From NCBI GenBank assembly GCA_964456745.1, contig CAYWBW010000015.1, forward strand, positions 1 to 48,430: a stretch of 48,430 nt of DNA, read 5' to 3'. Under the pieces are notes generated by a model, which worked only from the letters and a program-made list of their open reading frames with translations, did not search any database and was not told the origin of the DNA. Shown here in pieces: positions 8,885 through 19,782 of the stretch (position 1 is the stretch's first letter; every line of letters starts with the position of its first letter). Source of the DNA: CAYWBW01 sp964456745. GTDB lineage: Bacteria > Patescibacteriota > Gracilibacteria > GCA-2401425 > JAJOLG01. The position numbers were made by a program, and so were the translations under genes.

Positions 8885-10057
8885 CTATTCCCATCCCCAT
8901 TGCATAGAAGTAATTCAAGTTTTATTACTTTGCTTAGATCATACATCAATAAAATTTTTCTTCCAGTAGTGACCTGTATTTTTGACAATAATAAGAGTTA
9001 CATCATCTTCTTGAGGGTGAGATCATACGTATTCTGAATAATCTTTTGTAAACTCTTTGAAAATTGTTTCAATGTCACTAGTTCAATTATATTCGATCAC
9101 CTTACTTAATCTATCAATTCAATATCTTTCTCAGAATTGATTTTTTGCTTCCGTGATTCAATCACTATATAAAACTGCGATGTCTCATTGAACAAAGTGC
9201 ATTTCTTTTTCTTCAATAAGTGGATTTATTTCTTTTATCATTTTAAGAGCTATTCATCATGATTTTATATTTTCTGCTTTTCAAGTTTCTTTGGAAAATA
9301 AAATGATTGTTTCATGACCAGCTCAAGTATAATACATCTTTTGTTTTTCATTATCCCATCTAAGCATTACTGCTGACATAAAGTGATTTGTAGTTATTTT
9401 TTGAAACAATAGTGAGTTTGTTTTGGTAAGTATTTCTTTTGTACTTAGGGCACTAGTTGCGTATGCTCTTATTGCAGTATTTGCCATGGTCATAATCAAG
9501 GCTGCCGGAGCTCAGTGACCAGTTACATCTCAAATATAGAAAAGAGTATTTGCAAGAGATTGTATAATATCAAAATTATCTCATCATATCTCAGAACTAG
9601 CTCTTGATCTCGCAATAATATCAAGTCACACAATTCATTCAGGAGCTTTGTTAGGCAAAATACTTTTTTGGATTTCGCTAGCAGCATTTACTTCTCAAAT
9701 AACCCTTCTTCATTTTAAAAGTTCTCAAGAGAGGTTTTTTACTTTTTCTACAACTTGATTGATAAAATGAGAAATGGTTCAGATTTCATGCTTATTTTTA
9801 ACTTTAATTTCTATATAATCATCTCATTTTACAAGAGAGGCGATAGCATTGGAAATTCTTTGCAATGGAATTCACATATGAATAATGTAAATAACATAAA
9901 TAGATGCTATAAAAATTATTAGAAAAGCTAGCACAAATCATAAATGAATATTTGTTATTCAAAGTTTAAATAGCAGTACAAAGATTATTAACACTACAAA
10001 TAACACTGTTAATAATGATGCGGTTAATGCAATGGTTAACTTATTAGACACTTTCAT
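8885..10057 (-). CDS. RsbU/SpoIIE-type PP2C serine phosphatase with HAMP domain
   Basis: 390 aa. Two membrane helices near the N-terminus (about residues 7-33 and 39-60) are followed by a HAMP-like linker (GIPLQRISNAIASLVKGDDY) and a helical stalk. The PP2C-type catalytic domain then has metal-binding SSEIGGDNFD, GDVTGHGAPAALIM, LYSDGITEA and QEDDVTLII. There is almost no periplasmic sensor between the helices. The family dephosphorylates an anti-anti-sigma (STAS) protein. Its ATG overlaps the end of the upstream ATPase-STAS gene by 14 nt, so the two are probably made together and act in one partner-switching circuit. Confidence 0.93.
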
Positions 10058-10838
10058 TTAGATTTTCAAATAATATTAGTTTTTTTAATCAGATTAAATC
10101 TAGAATATCGTGTACATCTTCATTGGCATCTCTGATTATTATTTTTCATCAATGAAAATTAATTTTTGAATGCCATTGTAGAAGATTTCATATAAAAACG
10201 GTGTTAATATACTTAAGATCATTACAATCAAAAATTATAGTTACTGGAGTATAAATTTTCTCAACATAATCATGTATAGGATTAGAAAATTCTTCTATAC
10301 TTCCAGGTGCTATTTCTCAAGATAGTTTAAATATTTTCTTTATTTTTGTCTCATTTTTTAAGTCTTGATGAATATTTACCTTCTTTTTTACATGTTTTTC
10401 TTTGCCTATTCAGGCTTTTTTAGTAAATTTAATTTTTAATCATCAGTGCCTTGAATCACTTACTGAAAATTTTGTAGACATTGTGGTAGTGATTTGAGCA
10501 AGTCATCTTCAATGTAGTTTTCCAGGATCATCATTTTTAATTTCTTTGTTTATAATTTTATTTAAATCCTTTGCTTTAATCTTATTAGATCATTTTCATT
10601 CGTCTTCGATACAATATGATACTTCTCATGGTTTAAATGATCATTCAATGTACACATTTGATTTTTCATTTGATCAGTATCTTACTGCATTAATAAATAA
10701 TTCATCTACTATTAGCTTAACAATATTACATTCTTTTCATGATAGCTTTGCATCAGAAGCCATTTCAAAGGCAAATAATCTGACAAATTCAGAGTAATTA
10801 AGTCTAGCCGGTAAAGCTGTTTTAAATTTATTTAACAT
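10044..10838 (-). CDS. Anti-sigma-like HATPase (RsbW type) fused to a STAS domain
   Basis: 264 aa. Residues about 5-145 form a GHKL ATPase: N-box DELFINAVRYGSNE, G1 EDEGKG, G2 LHGRGLAQI. Residues about 170-264 look like a STAS domain (VTIIFDCNDLKYINTVFIGNLL and GGKIIIRDANEDVHDILDLIGL). In RsbW/SpoIIAB systems kinase and STAS substrate are separate proteins; here they are one chain. At the usual phosphorylated Ser of DSSG the sequence is INTVFIG, so Thr or no phosphosite may be used. No sigma factor lies nearby. Confidence 0.85.
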
Positions 10839-10876
10839 TATTAAATATACTTTAAGAGAATATTACGATTAAATAA

Positions 10877-10909
10877 ATAAAAAAAAGCCTTAATTCGTTG
10901 ATTAAGACT
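10877..10909 (-). terminator. Intrinsic terminator after rpoC
   Basis: On the minus strand AGTCTTAAT pairs with ATTAAGGCT (10886-10894 with 10901-10909) around a 6-nt loop and is followed by a run of T (A-run on plus strand at 10877-10886). It lies 30 nt past the rpoC stop. Confidence 0.8.
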
Positions 10910-10938
10910 ATAAAAAATGTTTTTTTAACTTAAGTAAT

Positions 10939-13900
10939 TTAAGCTTTTTCAGGTTTTTTATATAATTTTCAAACAGGAATTAATTTTCAAATTATTACAT
11001 TTTCTTTTAATCATTCAAGATAATCTATTTTTCTTGTAGCTGATGCTTCTACTAATACCCTTATTGTTTCCTGGAAAGATGCAGCAGAAAGCCAGGAATC
11101 TGTTGCAAGTGCTAGTCTTGTAAGTCATAATAGAAGTCTTTCTCATAAAGCAGGTTTTTTTCAAGCTTTTGCAAGTTTTTCATTAAATTCATTAAATTTA
11201 ACAAGATCAGTTATTTCTCAGTGAAGCATTGTTGAGTCTCAAGGTTCAATTATTCTAATTTTTGAGAACATTTGTTTAGCTATAATCTCAATATGCTTAT
11301 CATTAATTACCTGTCATTGTTGTGCGTATATGCTTTGAACTTCTTTAATGACATATTTTTGAGTATTATATACATCAGTTATTTCCATTATTTCTCTAAG
11401 GTCATAGTGACCAGAATTTAATGGAGTTCATTTTGAAATTACTTCATCATGATCTACCCTAAGAAATTCTCATGTTTTGAATGTATATGTTCTTATTTCT
11501 CTTTTGTCGTGTTTTATTTTTACTATTCAATGCTTAATGCTTTCAACAGATCAATCAAGCTTAGCCTTGATCGTGTTTTTATTAAATTTAGATTTTCAAA
11601 GAACTTGTTTAGCTCTTATAGGGTCTCATTTTTTTACAATTATTTCGTAATTGTCTTGGATAAGATATTCATCAACTCAAAAGTCCTGTTCTTCAATGAA
11701 TACATTTTTAGATTCAATATTATTTTGAACACTTACTTTTCATCAAATCTCAGAAAGTATGGCAGGTGTTTTTGGTGGTCTAGCTTCAAATAGTTCTTCA
11801 ACTCTAGTTAAACCTTGTGTAATATCTCATCCTTCACTAGCAACTCATCATGTATGAAATGTTCTCATGGTTAGTTGAGTTCATGGTTCTCATATAGCTT
11901 GAGCTGCTATGATTCAAACAGGGGTTCATATTTCTGCTTTATTGTTATTACTTAGATCAAATCAATAACATTGTCTACATACTCATGTTCAGATTTTACA
12001 TGTAATTATTGATCTAACAAATACTTCAGATATTTCACTTTTGCTTATATTATCAACAATTATATGATTGATAATTTCTCAAGCTTTTCATACAATTTCT
12101 CATTTTTTATTTTTAACATCTTCTAAGAGAGTTCTTCAGTAGATTCTATTTTCAAATTTTTCTCAAATTATTTCAGATTCAGACCGGTTTATATTGATTC
12201 AGGTTGTTGCCTCGCAATCTTCTTCTTTTACCACTACGTCTTGTACTGCATCAACAAGTCTTCTTGTTAGATACCCTGCTTCAGCAGTTTTTAGTGCAGT
12301 ATCAGATTTTCATTTTCTTCATCCATGAGTTGCATTGAAGAATTCGAGTATTGAAAATCATTCTTTAAAATTAGATATAATAGGAAGTTCAATTGTTCTT
12401 CAGGATGGACTTGTAACAAGTCATTTCATTCCACAAAGTTGTGTCACCTGTCACCAATTTCATCTAGCTCAAGAATCAATCATATAATAAATATGATTTT
12501 CATGATTTTCATTAAAAATATTGATCATTTCGTTAGAAACATCATTTTTTGTTTTTGACCATGTTTTAATTACAAGATTGTATCTTTCTTCATCTGTCAT
12601 TAATCAAACTTGAAATTTTTCTTCAATTTGAGATATAAAGTTTTCAGCTTCATTGATTTTCTTTTCTTTTGTTTCAGGAACTAGTAAGTCATTTAAGGAT
12701 ATTGATATTCATGATTTTGTTGCAAATTTAAATCATATTCTTTTAATTTGATCAGCAGCATTGGCAGTAATTTCTTCTCAGCATTCATTAAATATTTCAT
12801 TTATGAGAGAGGACATTAGTCCTTTTTTGACATTGTAGTTTTTGTATCAGATTTTTGTTACAGGTAATACTGAGTTAAATATTACTCTTCATGCTGTTGT
12901 ATCAATTAACTCAATATTGTCATCTTTTGTTATAACTCTTGTCTTAATAGTAGCTTGAAGATCAATAACTCATTGTCTATAAGCCAAAATAGTTTCTCAA
13001 GCATCTTTAAAGTATTTTCATTCTCATTTTTTTCATTTAATTTCTTGAGTAAGAAAATAAATACCTAGAACCATGTCTTGTGTAGGAGTTATGATAGGCT
13101 GTCCGCTTGCTGGTTTTAATATATTTGTAGCAGCATTTAGTATTTCTCTAGCTTCTGCTTGAGCTTCATCTGTAAGTGGAATGTGAACAGCCATTTGATC
13201 TCAGTCAAAGTCAGCATTAAAAGCCACACATACTAATGGATGCAATTGAATAGCTTTTCATTCGATAAGCAAAGGTTTAAAGGCTTGAATTCACAATCTG
13301 TGAAGAGTGGGTGCACGATTTAAAAGTGCATACTTGTCTTCTATAACTTCTTGCAAAATATCCCATACAATTTTTGTATTGTTAAGAATTAGTCTTTCGG
13401 CTCATTTTATATTATAGGCATGTTCATCTTGTAAAAGTCTTCAAATAACAAACGGTTTAAAAAGTTTTAATGCCATTTCTTTTGGCATTCACATTTCATT
13501 TAATTTTAATTCAGGTCAAACAACAATTACAGAACGTCAAGAATAATCCACTCTTTTTCAAAGCAAGTTTTGTCTAAATCTTCACTGTTTTCATTTTAGC
13601 ATGTCAGAAAGAGATCTTAATTTTCTTCTTTCTCAAGTAGTAAATACAGCTTTTCAAGTTCTTGGTGAATTGTTTAGAAGTGTGTCTACTGCTTCTTGAA
13701 GCATTCTTTTTTCATTTCTGCATATTACTTCAGGTGCTCAGATGGATAAAAGCCTTTTAAGGCGATTATTTCTATTAATTACTCTTCTATAAAGGTCGTT
13801 TAAATCTGAGGTAGCAAATCTTCATCCGTCAAGTTGAACCATTGGTCTAATATCTGGAGGCAATATCGGAAGGTTTAAGAGAATCATCCATTCAGGCCTT

Positions 13901-14796
13901 ATTCATGCATGTTTTAAAGATTCAACAAGTCTAATTCTTTTTAGAATTTTTTTCTGTTTTTGACCTGATGATTTTTTGATTTCTTCGTGTAGAATGGCAG
14001 CAAATGCATCTAAATCAATTTTTTCTAATATTTTTCTTATACTTTCTGCTCAAGTTCATGCAGAAAAAACATGTCAAAATTTCATAGACATATCTCTCCA
14101 TTCGATTTCAGCAAGCACTGATCATTGAGCCAATGTTTCTAGTGACTTTTTTGTTTCAGCATTTTTTTCTTCAATTTCTTGAACAAAGTCTGCTTGTTTG
14201 TTTTGCAATTTTTCCAGTTCATTATCTTTGGCTTCTCATGATTTTATTTTATTTTTTAACTCAGAGGACTCTATCGCAAATTCTTCTTTTAATTTTTTCT
14301 TATAAGAATCAAAATCTTTATCTAGAGTAGCTAATGCTTCTTTTTTGGTTTCTTCGTTTGTTTCAGTAACTATATAAGAAGAAAAATATACGATTTGTTC
14401 AAGAATTTTTACAGGTAAATTAAGAAGCAATCAGATCCTTGAAGGTGTAGAACGAAGATACCATACATGTGCTACAGGAACAGCCAGGTCAATATGTGCC
14501 ATTCTTTCTCTTCTTACAATAGATCTTGTAATTTCTACTCAACATCTTTCACAAACTACTCATTTGTATCTAATTCTTTTATATTTTCAACAACTACACT
14601 CCCAATTTTTAACTGGCCCGAATATTTTCTCACAAAACAAACCATCCCTTTCTGGTTTTTGAGTTCTGTAATTGATGGTTTCAGCTTTTTTTACTTCTCA
14701 TCTGGACCAATTTTCAATTTGTTGAGAACTTGCAATGGTGATTGCAATTGAATTAAAATCGTCTTGAGTAACTTTCTTGTATTTATTGTTTTGCAT
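10939..14796 (-). CDS. rpoC: DNA-directed RNA polymerase subunit beta'
   Basis: 1285 aa. The N-terminal zinc ribbon has Cys at 67, 69, 82 and 85 (ECSCGKYKR...VVCERCGVE), with both glycines encoded by UGA. The catalytic NADFDGD Mg2+ triad is at about residue 530 after the TLHRLGIQAF segment. The bridge-helix and trigger-loop region includes GLVTSPSGR and GTQLTMRTFHTGGVA, and the second zinc site includes CKSEHGVCRQCYG. The C-terminus ends SFQETIRVLVEASATRKIDY plus a short tail. It is the last gene of the rpoB-ssb-rpoC unit and is followed by a terminator. Confidence 0.99.
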
Positions 14797-14838
14797 TACG
14801 AGCTGGTTTATTAATTTTTAAATTAAAAAGATTAAATT

Positions 14839-15309
14839 TTATATATCGTCTCATTCAAGACTCATTTCTCATCACTCAGTTTTTGATGTGTTTGGTGTAT
14901 CTGGTGTTTTTTTGCTTGTTTCAAGTTCTTGATCTTGTTGCTGTGTATCCATGTCTTGATATTGACTATCATCAATATCTAATTTTTTATTTAGCATTAT
15001 CATATCCTGTGCTACTACTTCAGTCCTGTACATTTTCTTTCAATCGAGTTCCCATGTTTTAGTTTTTAAATATCATTCTATATATACAAATTTTCATTTT
15101 TTCAAAAATTTTCAACATAGTTCTGCTAATTTTCACCAAGCTACAATTTTATGAAATTCAGCTAGTGATTGATTTTCTCATTCATTGCTTAACCATTCTC
15201 TGTTAGTAGCTATAACAAATGATGTAAATGAGTGACCGCTTGAAGTTTGTTTTGTTTCAGGGTCATGTACTATGTTACCTATTAAGATTACCTTGTTTAC
15301 ACTTCTCAT
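14839..15309 (-). CDS. ssb: Single-stranded DNA-binding protein
   Basis: 156 aa. The OB-fold begins MRSVNKVILIGNIVHDPETK and contains FTSFVIATNREW, EFHKIVAWGKLAELCGKFL and KGKFVYIEGYLKTKTWE, the standard SSB core. A Gln/Asp-rich linker follows. The tail ends EGDDI; the canonical SSB tip is DDIPF, so the last two residues that contact partner proteins are missing. It is located between rpoB and rpoC on the same strand (29 and 42 nt gaps), where no ssb is normally found. Confidence 0.96.
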
Positions 15310-15338
15310 GATTTATTGGTTACAATAATAATAATTAA

Positions 15339-18300
15339 TTAATCTTCTAAGTTTTCTCTAGCCTCATCCATCTCTTGCTCTGCTGATATTCAGTCTCATT
15401 CTGTTACTAGTTCTTCTTCTATTTTTTCATCTGATTCAACTTCATTTGTGTGTAATTCTTCAATCTCATCTCTTGGTAATATTTCTTCGAAATCCTGACT
15501 TTTTTCTATTGATTTAATGTTTAGTAAAATAGATTCTCATTGGCTTTCCATTTTTATTAAATCTATGTTTAAACATAATCATCTAAGTTCGTGAACTAGT
15601 ACACTGAAACTTTCAGGTATAGATGGTTTTCTTATTTTTTGTCATTTTACTATATCTTCATAAGCCCTTGCTCTTCACATTACATCATCTGATTTTATTG
15701 TGAGCATTTCTTGAAGTGTGTGAGCAGCTCAATATCATTCTAATGCCCATACCTCCATTTCTCAGAATCTTTGTCATCCATGTTGTGCTTTTCATCATAA
15801 TGGTTGTTGTGTAACCAGTGAATAAGGTCAAACTGATCTAGCATGAATTTTATCTTCAACTAAGTGTCATAATTTTAATAAGTATTTGACTCACACAGTT
15901 GTATTGTATGTAAATGGTTCTCAAGTTCTTCAATCATAAAGTTGTACTTTATCTTTAGTTCATGCATCTTTCATTATAGAAGTGATTTGATCAGGTTTTA
16001 TTCAATTTAGAGCAGGAGTTGCAATCTTTATTCATAGTGCTTTAGCAGCAAGTCAAAGATGAGTTTCAAATATTTGTCCAACGTTCATACGAGAAGCAAC
16101 TCATAGCGGATTTAAAATGATATCAACAGGTGTTCAGTCTTCTAAGTATGGCATATCTTCCCTAGGAACAATTTTTGCAACAACTCATTTATTTCAGTGT
16201 CTTCATGCCATTTTATCTCAAACTTGAAGTTTTCTAGTTTGCGCAACATATACTCTTACTTGTTTGATAACTCATACAGCAAGTTCGTCTCACTTTGATC
16301 TGTCATAAACTTGTATATCAATTACTTTTCATCATTCTCATCATCATAGTCTTAATGAGGTGTCCTTTATATCTTTTGCTTTTTCTCAAAATATTGCTTG
16401 TAATAATCTTTCTTCAGGTGATTGTTCAGTTTCTCATTTTGGAGTTATTTTTCAAGCTAAGATATCTCCTTCTTTAACAGAAGCTCATACTCTGATAATT
16501 CATTCTTTATCAAGATTTTTAAGTTTTCCTTCTCAAACATTTGGAATATCTCTAGTTGTTTGTTCTGGTCAAAGTTTGGTATCTCTGATGTCTGCAATGT
16601 ATTCTTTAATATGAACAGAGTCGAAGAGATTTCATGTTATTGCTCTATCTGAAATAATTATCGCATCTTCAAAGTTGTATCATCTCCATGTCATATAAGC
16701 CACTAAGAGATTTTGTCATATAGCAAGTTCTCACGATTCCACTGATGCTCAGTTTGCTAGAACATCTCATTTTTCAATAGTTTGATCTGTTCTTACTGCA
16801 CATCTAGAATGAAGAACAGTTCATTGATTTGATTTTATATAATTATCCAATTCATATTCTACTTTTTCTCAGTTTTTATAAATTACTTCAACTTTTCTTC
16901 AATCTGCATATATAACTTTTCACTTGTCTTTTGCAGTAAGTTTTTGTCCTGTTGCATCAGCAATCATTGATTCAAGTCATGTTCAAACAAGGGGAGCCTC
17001 TGGTCTAACAAGTGAAACAGATTGCCTTACCATGTTTGCACCCATTGAAGCCCTTGTGTTGTCATCATGTTCCAAGAAAGGTATAAGTGCAGTAAATTCA
17101 GATACAATTTGTTTAGGTGATACATCTATATGAGTACAGTTTTTGGTTTCAATAAAAGTTGGTTTTCAATTTATTCTCGCTCAAGTGTGTTCCGCTGTAT
17201 AGTTTCATTTTTCATCTATTTCTGTATTTGCTTGCGCGATAATTAATCCTTTTTCGTTTCAGGCATCATAATATGAAATATCATTGGTTAGATATGGTTT
17301 TACTGCTATATCCTTTGCTTTTATTGATTTTAAATTACTTTCAGTTATTACTGTTGATTTTTTTAATCAATCTACTCATTCGCTAAGTATTCTTCCAATT
17401 GCTTCTTTTCAATGTTTCACGCTATGAGCAATTTTTCTAAAAGGTGTTTCAATAAATCAGTATTCATTTACCTTAGCATAAGATGCCAAGTGTAGTACTA
17501 ATCATATGTTTGGTCATTCTGGAGTTGCAATTGGACATATTCTTCAATAATGAGAAGTATGTACATCACGTACTTCAAATGATGCTCTTTCTCTAGATAG
17601 TCATCAAGGTCACATGGCAGAAAGCCTTCTTTTGTGAGCAAGTTCTGCTAATGGGTTAGTTTGATCCATAAATTGAGAAAGTTGTGATCAAACAAAAAAT
17701 TCTCTTAATGCTGCAGTTACTGGTCTAGAGTTTATTAATTGTATAGGAGTTAATTGCTCAGATTCAATAATTGTCATTCTGTCTTTTATGATTCTCTCCA
17801 TCCTCATGAGTCAAATCCTAAATTTGTTTGCTACTAGTTCGCCAACTGATCTAATTCTTCTATTTTCAAGATGATCTATGTCATCTCATTCTCATCATTC
17901 GTGATTTAACCTTAGTAACTCTTTGATAATTAAAACAAAATCCTCTGCTTGAAATACTAAATCTTTTTTCGTACTTTTTCTGTCTAAGTTAAATCTTTTA
18001 TTTAATTTATATCTTGCAATTGGTCACATGTCGTATTTTGAATAATCAAAGAACATTTGTTCAATGAAAAGTTTAGCATTTTCCATTGTTGCTAAATCTC
18101 ATGGTCTAATTTTTCTATAAATAGATTGACATGCTTCTCAAGGGGTTTTTGCAGGATCTTTATCTAATGTTACATACATGCAATCTGATTCAACTCATAG
18201 TCATTTAGTTGCAAATTCGTCAATAATTTTTTTATCTGTTTCAAATCCAACAAGTCTAAGCATTTGACTAACAGGAAACTTTCTTTTTCTGTCAATTTTT

Positions 18301-18866
18301 GCATATAAAATTCATTTTTTATCTGTTTCAATTTCAAGCCAAGCTCATCTCTTTGGAATGATTTTTACATTAAATTTTCATGGAGCACTTTGAGATTTGC
18401 TAAAAAAGGCTCATGGCGATCTCACCAATTGGTTTACAACTACTCTTTCAATACCATTTACAATAAAAGTTCCATTACTTGTCATTAATGGAATTGTTCA
18501 CAAGAATATATCTTGTTCTTTAATTTCTCATGTTTCCTTATTAACAAGTCTAACATGCGAAGTAATTAATGATTCATAAGATAGATTTTTTTTCCTTGCA
18601 ATTTTTGCAGAATATTTTGGTTTTTCTATTTTATGATCTAATACATAGAGTTCTATTTTTTTTCAAGAAAAATCTACGATTGGATTAATTTCATCAATTA
18701 AATCAGCAATTCAATTGCTAATAAAGTCTTCATAGGATCTTTTTTGTACTTCTAAAAGATCGGGGAATGGGTAGTTCTTACCTTCAGTTAGGAAAATTCT
18801 ATCATTTTCCACTTTCGAAACATTAACTGAGAGTTTAATATTCTTAGCAACTTTTACTTTAGACAT
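15339..18866 (-). CDS. rpoB: DNA-directed RNA polymerase subunit beta
   Basis: 1175 aa. Recognised by the rifampicin-pocket segment (FFVGSQLSQFMDQTNPLAEL, then HKRRLSAMGPGGLSRERA), RICPIATPEGPNIGLV, the Lys-rich active-site stretch [37 protein letters not shown] and the C-terminal GGKAQHGGQRFGEMEVWALE. All five glycines of the [12 protein letters not shown] stretch region that I traced are UGA. There is an acidic tail of about 60 residues after the usual end. First gene of the rpoB-ssb-rpoC unit. rplJL, which usually precede rpoB, are absent. Confidence 0.99.
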
Positions 18867-18921
18867 ATATCGATTATTTATATAAGGTGATCCTAATTTC
18901 TCTATAATTTTAAGCTTACAG

Positions 18922-18949
18922 AGGATATGAAAGAAAAAAGGTTTGTCAA
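18922..18949 (-). promoter_or_regulatory. Probable promoter of rpoB-ssb-rpoC
   Basis: On the minus strand TTGACA (18944-18949), 16-nt spacer, TATCCT (18922-18927), about 55 nt upstream of the rpoB start. The -35 is perfect and the -10 matches four of six positions. Confidence 0.55.
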
Positions 18950-18987
18950 ACTAATTTTTTTCTTTTTTTAATTAGGTTAATATTAAT

Positions 18988-19359
18988 TTATAAAAATTTT
19001 CTTTTTTTCTTTTTTTTATTTTCAAGGTATTTGTCAAGAGCTACCCTTCTTGCTATTCAGATATTTTGAAATATCCTAAATGTAAAGACTACAGTGGCAG
19101 CTAGATATAAATTTAGTCATAAAATTTCTCACAAAAATGTTATTCAAATTGCTAATATTGCATTAAATAAAAGTCACGAGAAAAATATTATAGAATTGAA
19201 AGTTTGATCATTTAGTTCAGCTCTTAAGGCTCAAAAAATTGCATCAAGAAGACCGAGTAATATAACAGCAGTATACCTCACATAAGCGTCGGGAATAGAG
19301 AACTTTATAGTCATTCATAGTATTATTCAAAATATTAGTCATGAAAATATCCAATGCAT
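18988..19359 (-). CDS. DUF1290 / small basic membrane protein (Sbp family)
   Basis: 123 aa. Three to four hydrophobic helices: WIFSGLIFGIILGMTIKF, YTAVILLGLLDAIFGALRA, IIFFSGLLFNAILAIGITFLG and LNLYLAATVVFTFRIFQNIGIARR. They follow the pattern of DUF1290 proteins (YTAVxxLxxLDxxFGxxRA, LYLAAxVxFxxRIFQNxxxIRR). The C-terminus is a lysine/arginine cluster. In other bacteria the family is found beside cell-division and envelope genes, and its biochemical role is unknown. It is separated from rpoB by the promoter region and may have its own transcript. Confidence 0.8.
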
Positions 19360-19470
19360 TAATGTCAGGTTAATTTTTAATTACAAGAAAGATAATTGAA
19401 GATGTGAACTAAATCAATAGTTATTTCTTTAAAAATTATAATTCTTTTATTGATAGGTTGTAAATGAATG

Positions 19471-19522
19471 ACGACTTTAGGTTTGGTTTATAAGTTTTTA
19501 ATTTTTGGAATTTTTAAATTTC
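19471..19522 (+). repeat. AT-rich dispersed repeat, copy 1
   Basis: Contains GACTTTAGGTTTGGTTTATA followed by the TTTTTAATTTTTGGAATTTT motif. It matches the copies at 30624-30688 and, inverted, 37424-37484. The first half is more diverged than in the other copies. Confidence 0.55.
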
Positions 19523-19625
19523 TAAAGTATTTTTATTTGTTTTACATATAATTTAGATCATACATTTGTATGTGATCTTATTAATTGTTTTATATAAGTA
19601 TGTACTCACCTTTTTAGCAATTTGC

Positions 19626-19752
19626 TTTAAGCAAAACATCTGTCTTTGCGAGCAAAGCGAAGCAATCCATGTGTAGTAATGTATTTAACTGGCATATGGA
19701 TTGCTTCTTCACTTCATTTCATTACGTTCATCGCAAAGACGATCTGCTTAAA
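19626..19752. repeat. Palindromic (MITE-like) intergenic element
   Basis: Outer arms TTTAAGCA/TGCTTAAA (19626-19633, 19745-19752), middle arms GTCTTTGCGA/TCGCAAAGAC (19642-19651, 19731-19740) and inner arms GAAGCAATCCAT/ATGGATTGCTTC. The whole can fold into one long interrupted hairpin. Sequence of the inner arms (GCGAAGCAATCC) is like dispersed palindromes common in other bacteria. No coding capacity. Confidence 0.75.
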
Positions 19753-19782
19753 AAATGAATACATACTTTATTAAAACTTGAC

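Larger units (their letters stand above)
19360..19782. other. Intergenic region holding two kinds of repeats
   Basis: 423 nt without a gene I can support. It contains one copy of the AT-rich dispersed repeat (about 19471-19522) and a 127-bp palindromic element (19626-19752). Short open stretches exist but have no family resemblance. The AT-rich spacers around the repeats show no further structure that I can see. Confidence 0.6.

Noticed and set aside
14133..14751. Plus-strand ORFs within rpoC and rpoB, for example 14133-14330 and 16924-17133
   Set aside because: They are antisense to highly conserved polymerase coding sequence and have atypical composition.
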